The notes beneath the pieces were generated by a model. That model was not told the origin of the DNA. It saw only the letters and a program-made list of their open reading frames with translations, and searched no databases. Of a DNA stretch of 64,000 nt, positions 38,815 through 50,449 are shown in pieces. Every line of letters starts with the position of its first letter. Within the stretch, counting starts at the first letter, position 1. The stretch covers positions 3,628-67,627 of the forward strand of contig FWWN02000674.1 of the NCBI GenBank assembly GCA_900175165.2, read 5' to 3'. The stretch comes from Rhizomucor pusillus (taxonomy: Eukaryota; Mucoromycota; Mucoromycetes; Mucorales; Lichtheimiaceae). A program made the position numbers and the translations under genes.

Positions 38815-39991
38815 TTGTCAAGCGCCAGGCTTTGTCCGCGCTTGGAGGCCATCCAGAATCAAAGAGCTTGCGCCTATTCCTTTAGATACGACCGGCTTCC
38901 CAGGCTCCGCGTGTCTTTTCAGACATGTAAGATATCCTTAGCCGATCGGATGACTTTTGGACATCTCGGTACGCAGTTTCTAATCTCAGGCCAGCAGAGC
39001 CTTCTCGCATTCGATCATTGGGATGATCCAACGATGATTAAGGTCAATGGATTGGCGAAAAGCCTGAGCCTTATCGATGGCAGCAGCGGAGTCGAGGAAG
39101 AAAAGCTCGCTGCATTACAAAAGGTCTGCAGCACTACATTTGACCAGTTCACCAAGATACGAAACAGCATCGAGCAGAACCCTGGTCGAGCAATTCGATT
39201 TGCTGAAGCCGGATGCGTCTACACCGGCCAGTTGAAACGAAAATATGACAAGATTGCGGAAGGGGATGGTGATTCTCAACCGATCACACCCCATGGAGCA
39301 GCCGCCAGAAATCAGCAATATTGCGCGAACTACTCTAGACGATATGCATGCTGCTGCTGTGGAGTTCATCGAAGTTTTCAAGAGCAGTCCAGGCAAAATG
39401 AATTGGGGAGCGTGTTGGGCCGAAGGCCAAAAGAAAGGCCTTTTTAGAAATTATGGCATATGCCGACGATATTTTGGTTTTCTTCACTTGGCCTGATCAG
39501 TTTGCAACACTGTTTCAGCTCTTTGCACTGTACTCTCAAGCGTCAAATGTCAGACTCAATAGACGTAAGACGGTCGCGGTATCTTTGAGTGGTCGCAAAC
39601 ACATTGAATGGCAACAAGCTTTTCCAAGCAGAAGGCATCTTACACTGGCAAGACCGTAGTTCCCCCGAATGCACTGTATACCTTGGATATCCTCTGAATA
39701 GTAATAAGGTTTTACCGCACTTTAACCTAGAACGGACCCGCATCGTTGCTTGCACAATCTTGTCGATATGGAAAGCCCATTGGCGTTATATTTTTGATAA
39801 CGCTGCATTTGTCCCGCAGGCTGCCACCGCCGAAACAATTGCCGCCTCACTTCGCATCGCTAAGGCCAACGACCTTGTTTCGCGTTATCGTCTGGTTCCC
39901 TCTGTTTCCTTTTATTTCCAATTTAATTTTTTTTGAACCGATGGACCCAGGTGTCCATCTCTGAATAAACTTTCATACACACACAAAAAAA
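38815..39991 (+). mobile_element. Decayed non-LTR (LINE) retrotransposon, 3' part
   Basis: Remnant of a LINE ORF2 with its 3' end. Around 39455 the frame EIMAYADDILVFF holds the reverse-transcriptase YADD box, followed by QASNVRLNRRKTVAVSLSG, a usual downstream RT block. The match then jumps frame to HWQDRSSPECTVYLGYPL, which continues to SIWKAHWRYIFDNAAFVPQ, so there is at least one frameshift. Upstream, the pieces IRFAEAGCVYTGQLKR and TLDDMHAAAVEFIEVF look like the linker before the RT; they are in different frames, and the finger/palm part of the RT between them and YADD is missing. The 3' end has a hairpin (39940-39959), AATAAA-like signals and an A-rich tail near 39985-39991. Inactive; the 5' limit is uncertain. 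Lies just upstream of alpha-glucosidase C. Confidence 0.7.
39940..39959 (+). other. 3' hairpin of the LINE relic
   Basis: GATGGACCCAGGTGTCCATC has a perfect 7-bp stem (GATGGAC/GTCCATC) around a 6-base loop. It is followed after about 25 bases by CA repeats and an A run. Several LINE families need such a 3' stem-loop for the RT to recognise the RNA. Confidence 0.65.
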
Positions 39992-40476
39992 GAGTGTACT
40001 TATTTAGTATGCAAAACTGCATAAGCACATAAACACCCGATCCAACTTTGATCGGAGAGATGTCGCACACACTATTGATGGAATTTTCGCGGGTTACCTA
40101 GTTTGAGCCTACCATGGAAATAAATGCATGCAGCAACATCTTTAGACCATTTTTGTTTCGTCTGATCTTAAAAATGTTGGTTCACATTTATGATGCATTT
40201 ACCCGACAGCTTTACATAATCGATACAGCACAATCCCGTTTTCCCCAGGACTAAGATGATCTAACAAGGTTCTCAACTCAAATTGACGATGCGTCATCAA
40301 CCCTGAAAAAGAATAGCTTCCATTTGGATGACATTTTCCCGCTCCATACCGCCAATGTTGTGTTGCATGTGGGGTACCGCAGAAAACTTTCTGCTTCCCG
40401 TCGTTTTCTGTGGACTGGGTAACTCCCTTTATAAAGGACTTTTTGGGAGCATTCCTATGCTGCTGCCTCTTGCAAG
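39992..40476. other. Promoter region of alpha-glucosidase C
   Basis: About 480 bp between the LINE tail and the third glucosidase. The only clear element is a TATA box, TATAAAGG at 40430-40437, 47 bp before the start codon, much as in copy A. Confidence 0.55.
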
Positions 40477-43400
40477 ATGAAAGGTGTCTCTAGCATTTTT
40501 GTTGCCATTGCGTTAACGTTGTTTTCAGCGGCTGCTGCTGCTCCTAACTACGGTATCTGTTTAGAAGATCAAAACCAACGTATTCTCCCGCTAATCTTTC
40601 TTTAGACGTCTCGTCATCCGCAGGAGGATACAAGGTCAGCGGTCATGCACAAAAGACAAAATCCGGATTAGAGATTCCTTTGTCCTTCAAGCAAAGCGGT
40701 CGTGATCTGTTTGGCAAAACGATCGATAATCTTCTGGTAAACATAGATTACGAGGCAGAAGACAGATTGCATGTCAAGGTACATAAACCCGCGGGAAAAA
40801 CTTGATCTGATTTGTGTCGCTGCTGCTTGCAGGAAATCTAAATCATCTACTTATGGCAGATTGCAGACAAAAACGGAAAGCAATACCTTGTCCCAGACTC
40901 GCCGCTAGGTGTGGAGCGACCCAAGGTTTCAGCTGCTGCCCGCAACCTCAACTATGACTTCAAGTATACATCCAATCCTTTCGGTTTCAAGGTCATCCGC
41001 AAATCAGATAAACAAGTCATCTTTGATACAACGGAGTATCCCTTGGTGTTCGAGGATCAATACCTGGAAGTTTCTACAGCTGTTCCCAGGGACACAAACC
41101 TTTATGGCCTAGGTGAAGTAATTGGATCATTCCGTCGCAACAACGTCCATGTAAGTCTATTGGAGCCTATGCAGAAATTTCCAGTCCAAGCAAGATATTC
41201 AACTGTACATACTTGCTCCAGAATGTTACCACTATTTTTGCTCGCGATGCTACCACTCCGTAAGTTCCATACCAAGGAGTTAACAATCTATCTTGTATAA
41301 AATTTTCACTAATGCTTGAAATCTCTCAAGTTGGTACGAGAACATATATGGGTCGCACCCTTACTACACCGAAATTCGCAACAATGGCAATTCCCACGGT
41401 ACACTACTGCTCAATGCCCATGGCATGGATGTTTTCTTTAGCGAAGGACGCATTACCTACAAGATAATCGGTGGTATCCTCGATTTCTACTTCTTTATCC
41501 CCAAGGACGGCAAACCCAATTCTGTCGTACAATCTTACACCGATTTGATCGGCAAGCCAATAATGCCTGGTAAGTTGATGGGTGACTAAATGTACATATC
41601 ACTATATACGTAATTATTTACGACGTCAACTTATCAGCATTGTGGATGCTCGGATGGCACCACTGCCGCTATGGCTACAAGAACATTGAAGACGTCGAAT
41701 GGGTCATTGAGGGCTACAAGAAGGCGGATATTCCATGCATGTATCGAACATTTAGCAGAATGCTCGTTCAAAATCGGCTTGCAACTAATATCGAAGATAT
41801 ATATAGTGGAAACTGCATGGATCGACATTGACTATATGGATACGTGGAAAGACTTTACCATGGACCCAGAGAATTTCCCTCAGGATAAAATGATTGCACT
41901 AAGCAAACGGTTGCATGCCAACAAGCAAAAGTTTGTCACCATGGTCGATCCAGCTCTCAGCACAAACACGACCTACAAAACTTACCAGATTGGTCATGAG
42001 ATGGATGTCTTTATGAAGAACAATGATGGAACCGAATTCATTGGACAAGTCTGGCCGGGATACACGGTCTTTCCAGGTATAATAATAACATTGCAAATAC
42101 AAAGAATAACAATTTAATAATGGTTCTTCTTGTTTACAGACTGGTGGCATCCTAACGCTACTGAGTTCTGGAGCCAGCAGATTATCGACTGGATGAAGTT
42201 GCTGGACTTGGATGGTTTGTGGCTCGACATGAACGAGCCATCAAATCTCTGCTTGGGTTCCTGCGGTACGAACAAGACAAACCAATTCGTCGTTAATCCA
42301 GCCTTTTTGCCGCAAGACGTGCAAGACAAGCTTCATGCGGAAGAGCAAGTAGCACTTGATGCTCTGGGCACTTCGGTCCCTGGAGATACGCGAAACTTAC
42401 TGTACCCTCCTTATACAATCAACAACGGCGCTGGAAACTTGTCCGAAAAGACGGCTGCAATGACTGCGGTGCATTTTGGTGGAGTGCCTCACTATGACTT
42501 GCATAGCCTTTACGGCCACGCTGAATGCAGTATCACATATGATGTAAATACATTATATCCATTGCTAAATGTTTTCAATCCACGCTAACATTGAACGAAC
42601 ATTGAACAGGCCGTCCGCAAATACAGACCAAACGAACGCGTTTTCCTCTTGACTCGCTCAACTTTCCCCGGCTCTGGAAAGGTATTTAAACGAAAAGGCC
42701 GCTGTGTATATAAGGAATGTCTGTTGATTAATCCATTATTGCTCGTTCGCTGGCGTAGAAAGCGGGACATTGGACTGGTGACAACCAATCGACCTGGGCC
42801 AAACTCAAGAGTTCTTTGACTGAAATCTTCAATTTCCAAATGTTTGGTGTTTCGCTTTCGGGTGCGGATGTCTGCGGTTTCCAGAACAGCACAACCGAGG
42901 AACTTTGTACTCGCTGGATGGAGCTCGGTGCGTTCTATCCTTTTGCTCGCAATCACAATGATATGTACGGCATCGGCCAGGAACCTTTCCGATGGAACTC
43001 GACCGCTGAAGCTTCGCGCATTGCTCTTGGAATCCGCTACGCTATTTTGCCTTACTACTACACTGTCTTCGAAGAATCGAATCGTCTCGGCACAGGAGTC
43101 TGGAGACCACTTGTTTTCGAATACCCGGAAAACGTCAAGGAGTTTGCAGACAATAGCGTCCAAGTCTTGATTGGTAGCGACATTTTGCTTTCTCCTGTGT
43201 TGGACAAGGGTGCCACCACCGTCAAGGCTCAGTTCCCATCCGGTATCTGGTATGACTGGTACACACACGAGTCTATCGAGGGCGGTCGCACCGAGACGCT
43301 TGACGCTCCTCTGACTCACATCCCTATCCACATTCGAGGTGGTGCCGTCCTTCCGCTCAAGACTTCCAAGTACACTGTCGATGAAACCTATGCTACTCCT

Positions 43401-43721
43401 TACTCCCTTCTTATCACTCTCGACAAGAAGGGTGCTGCCAAGGGTCGTTTGTACATTGATGACGGTCACTCGGTTGAGCAAAACAAGACATCCGACATCA
43501 AATTTAGTTACAAGAACGGTGCTTTGCAAGCCAAAGGCTCTTTTGATTACAAGGACGCTGAGAAGCTAAACACTATCAGCATTGTCGGTGCAGGTGTAGA
43601 CAAGCTCTCAACTGCTACCTACAATGGCAAAAAGTACAAGGTGTCCTTTGCTAACAACACTGCCACTGTTAAAGATTTGGAGCTTGATCTGGATCAACCT
43701 TTCACTGTCCGATTTCACTAG
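40477..43721 (+). CDS. Secreted GH31 alpha-glucosidase C
   Basis: Third GH31 alpha-glucosidase, 17 kb from copy B. Ten exons: 40477-40552, 40606-40778, 40860-41150, 41222-41259, 41331-41569, 41638-41736, 41807-42076, 42140-42543, 42610-42681 and 42759-43721; phases close to 874 residues. Exon lengths 3-9 equal those of copy B base for base, so B and C come from one recent duplication. Signal peptide [20 protein letters not shown]. Nucleophile Asp425 in WLDMNEP and acid/base Asp562 in HWTGDN. Odd point: the intron after exon 6 must start with GC (CCAT|GCATGT at 41737) to keep frame, where A and B have T|GTAAGT at the same site. If this donor is not used the gene would be broken there. Otherwise intact and likely active. 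Confidence 0.93.
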
Positions 43722-44011
43722 ATATTACTGTATTTGCATGTCTACTTTGCTGTAAACTCTTTTCTAGTCTATCACCCCTAAAAGTAAAAATTGAATAACA
43801 TTGCCAGTATTGGTTCATCATATATCAGAGTTTATGTGATTGTGATTAAGGAAAATTAAGTCCTTTAGAACATGCTTCTTCTTGTGCAAATAGAACATGC
43901 GGAATGGCTATGCACCAGAATGGGAATCACATCACGTGTGGCATAAAATGCAAGCACACTGCAAAAGACCCTGTCTACTCCTGAACTGGCCGTGTTTTCG
44001 ACAGCTCATCA

Positions 44012-47000
44012 ATGACCTCGATCTGGACCTCCAGCAAGGTCGCGCAGGTGCTGCGGGATATTGAGGCTGCCCGTTGCAGAGGCAAATGGCACCTAATCCC
44101 TGATCTTGCAAAGCGTTTCAAAAAGTATTGCCCAAGTGGCACAGGCTAGTAGTATACTGTTCCGTGTTACTATGGAAAAAAAAAGACTAACAACGGACCG
44201 TCTTTTGCAGTGCTGGAGCAGACTATCCTCATTGAGGCTGCTCTTTCTCGATTGACGGATCGCGCGGAACAAGAGCAGCAGCAAAACGACGAAGACGACG
44301 ACGTCGCTGCTTCACCGCAGCGTATCACGGTTGACACGTCAAAGCCATTCCTACATCAGTTACACGCAGTTTTGGCCTTACCCGAAACGGATGACGATGC
44401 TCCTGTTCAGCGCGAGGTAAACGTGTAAAAGAAAAGATCGGCTGGTAGAAGTTTTTCTTACAAGGGCCAAATATCACAGTTTGCCAAGATCATACTAGCC
44501 CGCTGCCACTTCGAATGCGGTCAATACAAGGATACCGTAGATATAGTCGAGCAGCTTGCGTTCTCAAAGACCGATGTGAGCTCCGGATACAACGCTGTGC
44601 TGTTCCTGCAGGCACGCGCAATGAAAGGTAACAACAAGAGAGTTTCAAACACCTGCGCGACAATGGATCTTATATTCTTTCTGTGTAGCTCTTTCATATG
44701 AACAGCTGGGTGATATCACGGCCGCGACGCAAAGCTATCGTGGAATTGTATCATTGCTGGATGAAACTTTTGGAGAATCCTTGGATCAAAAAGTACTCGT
44801 CGAATGGGCGGAGGAGGCACTGCGTCGAGCTATTATCATGCTGATATCCAGAGCACAGTACGTCGATGGGATTTTTGTTGCTATGCCAAAAAAAAAATCG
44901 TACTGACTCAAATAGAGCTGTAGATGATGTAAAAGCAATGCTAGAGTTTATACGCGGTTATCAAAAGGTTACATACAATGTGTCATCGTCCTGGCGACCT
45001 CACAAACGACTCTACGCTCTTCGGCTATCAATCAAATATCTATCAGACTTGTATAAAAATGGACGGTATCCGTCGGGTACAGACGCTTCTATGTAAGTAA
45101 TATAAAAAGCAAAAAAGATAAGGCTCACTTTAACAATGGTGAATCAGGGCAAGATACCAGGTTGCTGCAGAGATAATGCAGCTGAATGCAATGTATGAGC
45201 GTTTGTTATTTTCTATATTGCCAAGATCTGGAGAGAAAAACAAGATGCTATTTGAATTCCTCGAGCAGATGGCAGATGATCTTTCGTATATTGGAGATAC
45301 TGACCCACGTCATCTGTTGGGTTTGAAGCAAGTGCTTCTTCGAGCTGCAGAGCATACATTTAATTCTCCAACAGTGTCTCGACTTTTATTCCACACTCTC
45401 GTTCAAATAGGCGATTACGAAGAAGCTGCTTACGCGCTTCGATCATACCTCTATCTCGTTGGATTAGGATCCCAGACTTGGGACGAAGCAAGGGAAAAAG
45501 GTGATGCGATGGTACACGCCAAGGGAAAACTTTGCACGTATCCTCACATTACTGGAAGCGCACTGGAACGCCTGGTCGATACTTCATCAAGCAAAAAGTC
45601 TATCGCCTCTCAGCGTACCGATGAGTGTGAATCTACAGAAGATATACTGAATGTCCTACTCGGCGCCGTCAAAATGTACTGTCTGCATATCAAACAAGCG
45701 TCCAAAGCTGTAGAATACGCAGAAATGGCTCGACTGAAAATGGACAAGGTCGATCCTCAATCACCTCTCCGTCGAAAAGTATATCTGGCAGCAGGTTCGG
45801 CTTATATATACATAGCATATCAAAGTAAGCTACTTTGGGTCTGTCACGAAAAGCATATACGTTTAGCTGATTGTGTATAGGCCGAAACTCCCATCTGCGA
45901 TCAACATATTTCCAAAAGGCACTCGATTATCTGAACGAAGCTCTGGCGGCGGATCCATCAGACTGGGAAACTTATTACATGCAAGCATTATTTCATGCAA
46001 CAACGCGCGATATCCAATCAGTGATACCACTTATCTCGAAAGCAATCCAACTTAATCCGTCATATATACCCTCATGGAATTTGCTCTCCCTCGCCTGTTC
46101 TTGCCCGACACAAGATGACAATGAGCATGCGCTGCAAGCATGTGATATCGGACTACGGGAAGCACTGGAAATTGACGCTAATCCAGGCCAGCAGCTCTCT
46201 CTACATATCACTAGAGTGCTGCTTCTAGAAAAGATGAAAGGACCGCAAGCTGCTCTGGAGGCTCAGGAAGCATTGTTCGCAATGTACAGCAAAGTAATTA
46301 CGACTGATATCTCACTGCCTGATCCTTCTGTTTACAATGATGAGATGGTGCTATCTGGAGCTTTCAATAACTTGGACGATAATTCCATCACCACTGCGGC
46401 GACAGCAATTCCGCGGCGTGGATCGGAAACATCAATGTATCTCAAAGTGGATGAATTGCAGATAAGTGCTTCAAAATCGCACGATGATATCCGTGGCAAG
46501 GCCAAGAACGGGCGAGGAACAACAACGACGGCAACAAAAACAACAACAACGCGAAGCCGATCTGCGTCTTCTTTTAGCAGCAGACACCTTGGAAGCAATG
46601 GACATTCAGCAGGATTTTTGACCGTGCCGTCGTCGTCCGAGGACGCAGCAAGCGTAAAAACATCGTCGACCCAAAACTCAAGACACCATCATCACCACCA
46701 CTTTCCTTTCCATTTACATTCATCCCGAAGTACAGGCAGACGATCAAATGGAGAGTCACTGCCCAAATCGATGCTTAAGGTGGGCTCCAACAAGGTATCT
46801 CAAGCCCCTAGCATCCATGGTAAGTCCCACCTAGATTACAAGTAACAACACACTGATGTACCGATTGAATGCCTAGATTCGATCCAAACAGATATCGACG
46901 ATAGTGTATCTGTACTTAGTTCTTCAATGAACAGCTTCTACACGGTACAGCAATCGAATGTACCATCGAGCAAGATCCCGTTGGGCATTCGACTGAAGCA

Positions 47001-47534
47001 GCAAGAAAGCAAACATTTGTTAGTGGATCTATGGCTATTGTCTGCAAATACTTTTCTGAAACTGGACAAGCACGAAGAAGCGCTCAAAGCAGTGCAAGAG
47101 GCCGAAAATATCGATTCGTCGAGCAATCCACGTGTCTATTGCATGCTAGGTCGGATCTTACTCGCACAAAAGCAGCTCGATGATGCAATCGAGGCATTTG
47201 AAAAAGCCTTCAAGATCGATGCCAGCGACGTAGAATCGTGCATATGGCTTGCACGAACATTAATGCAAAGCGATTCTAAGGATTCAGCTGAAGGGCTCCT
47301 GGAACAGGCGACCAAAGAGTTTGCATGGGACAGCGCGGAAGCGTGGTAAGATGATCCAATAACTAGAGAAAAAATGTATATATACTCATCATCGACGTGA
47401 CAAGGTTGCTACTTGGTGAGATATACCAAAGTTCAGGCAGACTAGATCGTGCCAAGGATTGCATGATGTATGCGCTCAACTTGGTGGAAACAACTCCCAT
47501 TCAACCCTTTTCAGTTCTTCCATGTTTTGTCTAG
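44012..47534 (+). CDS. YPP1: TTC7/Ypp1-type TPR protein (PI4-kinase complex scaffold)
   Basis: TPR-repeat scaffold; Ypp1 (yeast) and TTC7 (animals) tether the Stt4/PI4KA lipid kinase to Efr3 at the plasma membrane. Nine exons: 44012-44144, 44211-44416, 44465-44627, 44689-44857, 44916-45092, 45148-45824, 45881-46819, 46877-47345 and 47405-47534; phases close to 1020 residues. TPR helices are clear in the C-terminal part (e.g. AIEAFEKAFKIDASDVESCI) and the extreme C-terminus ETTPIQPFSVLP matches the conserved TTC7 ending. A low-complexity insert rich in Thr, Ser and His (including six His in a row) lies at about residues 640-760. Exon 1 ends at a GC donor (CAG|GCTAGT at 44145). Exon 3 could instead start at 44480, dropping five residues. 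Convergent with PSF2, 67 bp apart. Confidence 0.87.
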
Positions 47535-47601
47535 TAGGCCGATGTGTGTTTTATACATGTACGGGGAAGAAAAGTAAAATATTTACAAGGAGTTGGGGGC
47601 A

Positions 47602-48395
47602 TTATGGTCTTCCAGCTGTTTCGCTAAGTTTTCGCATCTCTAAAAATGCTTTTGTAAAGAAGGGCCGGATTTCGTTGATCTCCATCAGTGACAAGTTATT
47701 GACCTACGTGGGAGTGGATTTAGCTTAGTCTACACATGCAACGCATTTTTGGAACATGCCCCACTTACACCAAGCCATTTGTGATCGAGCGCAGAGAGAC
47801 CTAGTCTTGCTTTTGATTGTCTTGTTTCTCGAAGATCTTTGAGCAGCCGTCGTATTTCTTCGGCATCGGGTATATCGTCTGGAGCGCTAAGTAAACACGA
47901 AATTAACGCGGTGCACGTCGCGTGAATCACTCGTCAGCTGCCTTACGTTTCTAAAAGCATCTGCGCTATTTCCATGTAGTGAAAAGGTAATGCACTAAAC
48001 TCTGACTCTTGCTCTTCCTCTTGCAGCCGCCGTGACAGAGATTCTAAGATATGGGCTTCGGTTACATACGCTTTTAAGTTACTAGGTCCTGCCTCGTCCG
48101 CTAACCTGTGGAAAGCCATTCCGGGGCAAGAATGTGACACCGATTATTCTTCTTCATCATGAGTGCGAGCCATAGTGGTACTTTGGCTTTCAGTGGCGGC
48201 CGAAATGGACCGTAGGATTCCTGGCGATCAACAGCGATCAGTCTGATGTTTCCAAAACGATTGGTAATCGTATACCTCAATCAAGTCTAATCGTGGCATT
48301 CTATGGGTGGGTATAACTGTGATTTCCTCGTGCCCTGCGAGGAATTCAATTTCGCGAGGGGTAAACGCTTGCTGGTGTGCCCGCGGAAGCGCCAT
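47602..48395 (-). CDS. PSF2: DNA replication complex GINS subunit PSF2
   Basis: Subunit of the GINS complex (Sld5-Psf1-Psf2-Psf3), part of the CMG replicative helicase in the nucleus. Five exons: 48395-48276, 48220-48106, 48055-47947, 47886-47769 and 47703-47602; 187 residues, normal for the family. Typical sequences: [19 protein letters not shown] at the start, [62 protein letters not shown] and the C-terminal [16 protein letters not shown]. Intron 2 (48105-48056) is only 50 nt: the donor GTTAGC is fixed by the end of the conserved PEWLST block, but two acceptors keep the frame (35- or 50-nt intron). I chose 50 nt as it matches family spacing. Confidence 0.9.
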
Positions 48396-49347
48396 TGTAG
48401 AGTGTTGGGGAAGGAGTAGGCATGGCCGGCCGCCCTGAGAAGCCTGCTGCCGACACTGAGATTTTCGTGCACGTGACTAATGAAGGCAGAATTCAGTAGT
48501 AATTGATAGCAAAGAATCACTTCACAGCAACTTTTCACGTTTCCAGTCAGTGCTAAGTCAAGTCTTATAATTGTTATTGTTAACGCGTCCTTTGCAATTT
48601 GCATTTCGCCAAATAGGAAAACAATATTTTTGAACAGATGCTAGAATTCTCTCTTGATAAATAGTTGTACTTTCCAAATCCCTAAAGAAATAATCAAGTC
48701 GAAGCTATCAAATAAAGGATTACGAAGCAATCTGAGCTTCGCTTCTGATGAGCGTAGAGGTTCGGTTATGAAGAAGTACCATGTTTCGAGCATTGGGATA
48801 CCGAGACGGAACGAATGCGTTCCAGTTGAATAGGAAAACGGAGGACGTATATATTTGGGCATAGTTTCCTGATCCTTCGATCTCTTGTTTGGATGCACGC
48901 GCTTGATGCCAGAATATGCCTGACTTTTCAGCCTTTTGCTAGTCTTGAATTACAAAGTATACAGTGGATATCTCCCGTTGGTTCTGATGGATCTATAGAT
49001 CATCTGGTAGAATATCGAGTACCACCACTGGCAAACTGCACAGCATGCACTCCAGTTTCCATATGTCAGGTGTTTTTCGATGTTTTGCACATCCGGTAGT
49101 TTGTCCATTAGGTGTGAATTATGCGTAAGATGCGGATGAATGCAGAATGCAGTGTGAAAAGTGATGGTGGCTTCCCCTGTTACTGCGCGTCCCATTCTTA
49201 TCGATCACTATGTTTCTTAGCCGATCCTCTTGGTTTATATCCAGACAGTTGGACAGACGCATGAAGAATAATTTCAGAAAACAAGGGAACGAGGAAATTG
49301 CTTCTATATTTTTGTAATCAAGAACGATGCAAATGATAATTTCTAAC
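48396..49347. other. Intergenic region between PSF2 and NDK
   Basis: 950 bp, with the PSF2 promoter on the left and the end of the NDK gene on the right. Frames are short and without known motifs. GCACGTGAC, a bHLH (E-box) type site, lies near 48468, about 70 bp upstream of PSF2. Confidence 0.5.
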
Positions 49348-50449
49348 TTAGTTGTCAGAAGCGATCCATTCCCAGTTGGCGGGAGTCCAGTCAATGAGTT
49401 CACCAGCCTTGCCGAACCAGAGGCTGATTTCCTTCTCGGCGGATTCGTAAGAGTCAGAGCCGTGGACAATGTTGCGGCCTTGACAGGATAATTGTTTTTA
49501 GTACGTATATTCACCCATAATTGTTGTTGCATTGGGTAACTTACCAACGACCTGGCAGTATTGGCCACGGATGGTACCAGGAGCAGACTCAAGAGGGTTG
49601 GTGGCGCCAATCATGGCACGACCCTGACGGATGACGTCCTTGCCTTCCCAAACCATGGCAACGACGGGAGCCTACGTTTGAAAAAGATCAATATACACGC
49701 ACACTTTAATACACCAACAAGAAAATATATTTGCCTTGCCGTTGGTCATGTAGTCAACAAGGCCGTTGAAGAAGGGACGGCCCTTCAAGTCAGCGTAGTG
49801 CTGTTCGGCGAGTTCCTTAGAGGGAACCATAGCCTTCAAACCGACGAGCTTGTAGCCGCGTTCCTCGAAGCGGGCAATGATCTTGGCAACGAGACCGCGC
49901 TGAACGCCATCGGGCTAATAATTTTTCGTCAATTTCTACATGTGAGTGTCTCTCTCTCTGGTGTGTTTAAATATCTGACACTGTACCTTGACGGCGATGA
50001 AGGTACGTTCGCTGAAGGTGCCCTTGACACCAGCAATAGGCTTAGAGTCGGCAAGGATGGGGGACTGGGTGCCTAATTTTTTTTGCCTTATTTTAGCATA
50101 CTGCTGCTGCTGCTGACAGTAGTCGCACAAGCTCGATTGCTTACTTTGGAAGTAAGAGTAGGTGGCAACGCCAGCAGCGACGGCACCGGCGGTGGCGGCA
50201 GCAGCCATGCGGGAGCCAGCAGAGGCAGTGGCGCGGCTAGCGGTAGACATGGCACGAGCTGGATACACGAAATCAGCATTGATTTGTTACGTTGTCAATG
50301 TATAATTTTGTTGCTGTGACAGTTACCCTTGACAGTGTTGGCGGCAGGGCGAGCAGCTACTCGGTGATACTCAGGGATCAGTGGGTTTTATACATCAACG
50401 CGATCCAATATCATGGGTACTCACCGCGAACGAAAGCACGGGCGAACAT
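49348..50449 (-). CDS. Nucleoside diphosphate kinase with organelle-type N-terminal extension
   Basis: Enzyme that moves the gamma-phosphate between nucleoside triphosphates and diphosphates through a phosphohistidine. Seven exons: 50449-50425, 50359-50327, 50258-50142, 50072-49987, 49914-49735, 49671-49545 and 49478-49348; phases close to 232 residues. The catalytic core (about 80-232) is textbook: [45 protein letters not shown] and NIVHGSDS with active-site His195. The first 80 residues are absent from cytosolic NDKs. They begin [19 protein letters not shown] and go on with an Ala-rich hydrophobic stretch ([19 protein letters not shown]), suggesting a mitochondrial presequence plus a possible membrane anchor. 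Intron 5 has a GC donor (AAG|GCAAAT at 49734). The last core exons use C/G-ending codons as in eL8, which suggests high expression. Confidence 0.92.
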
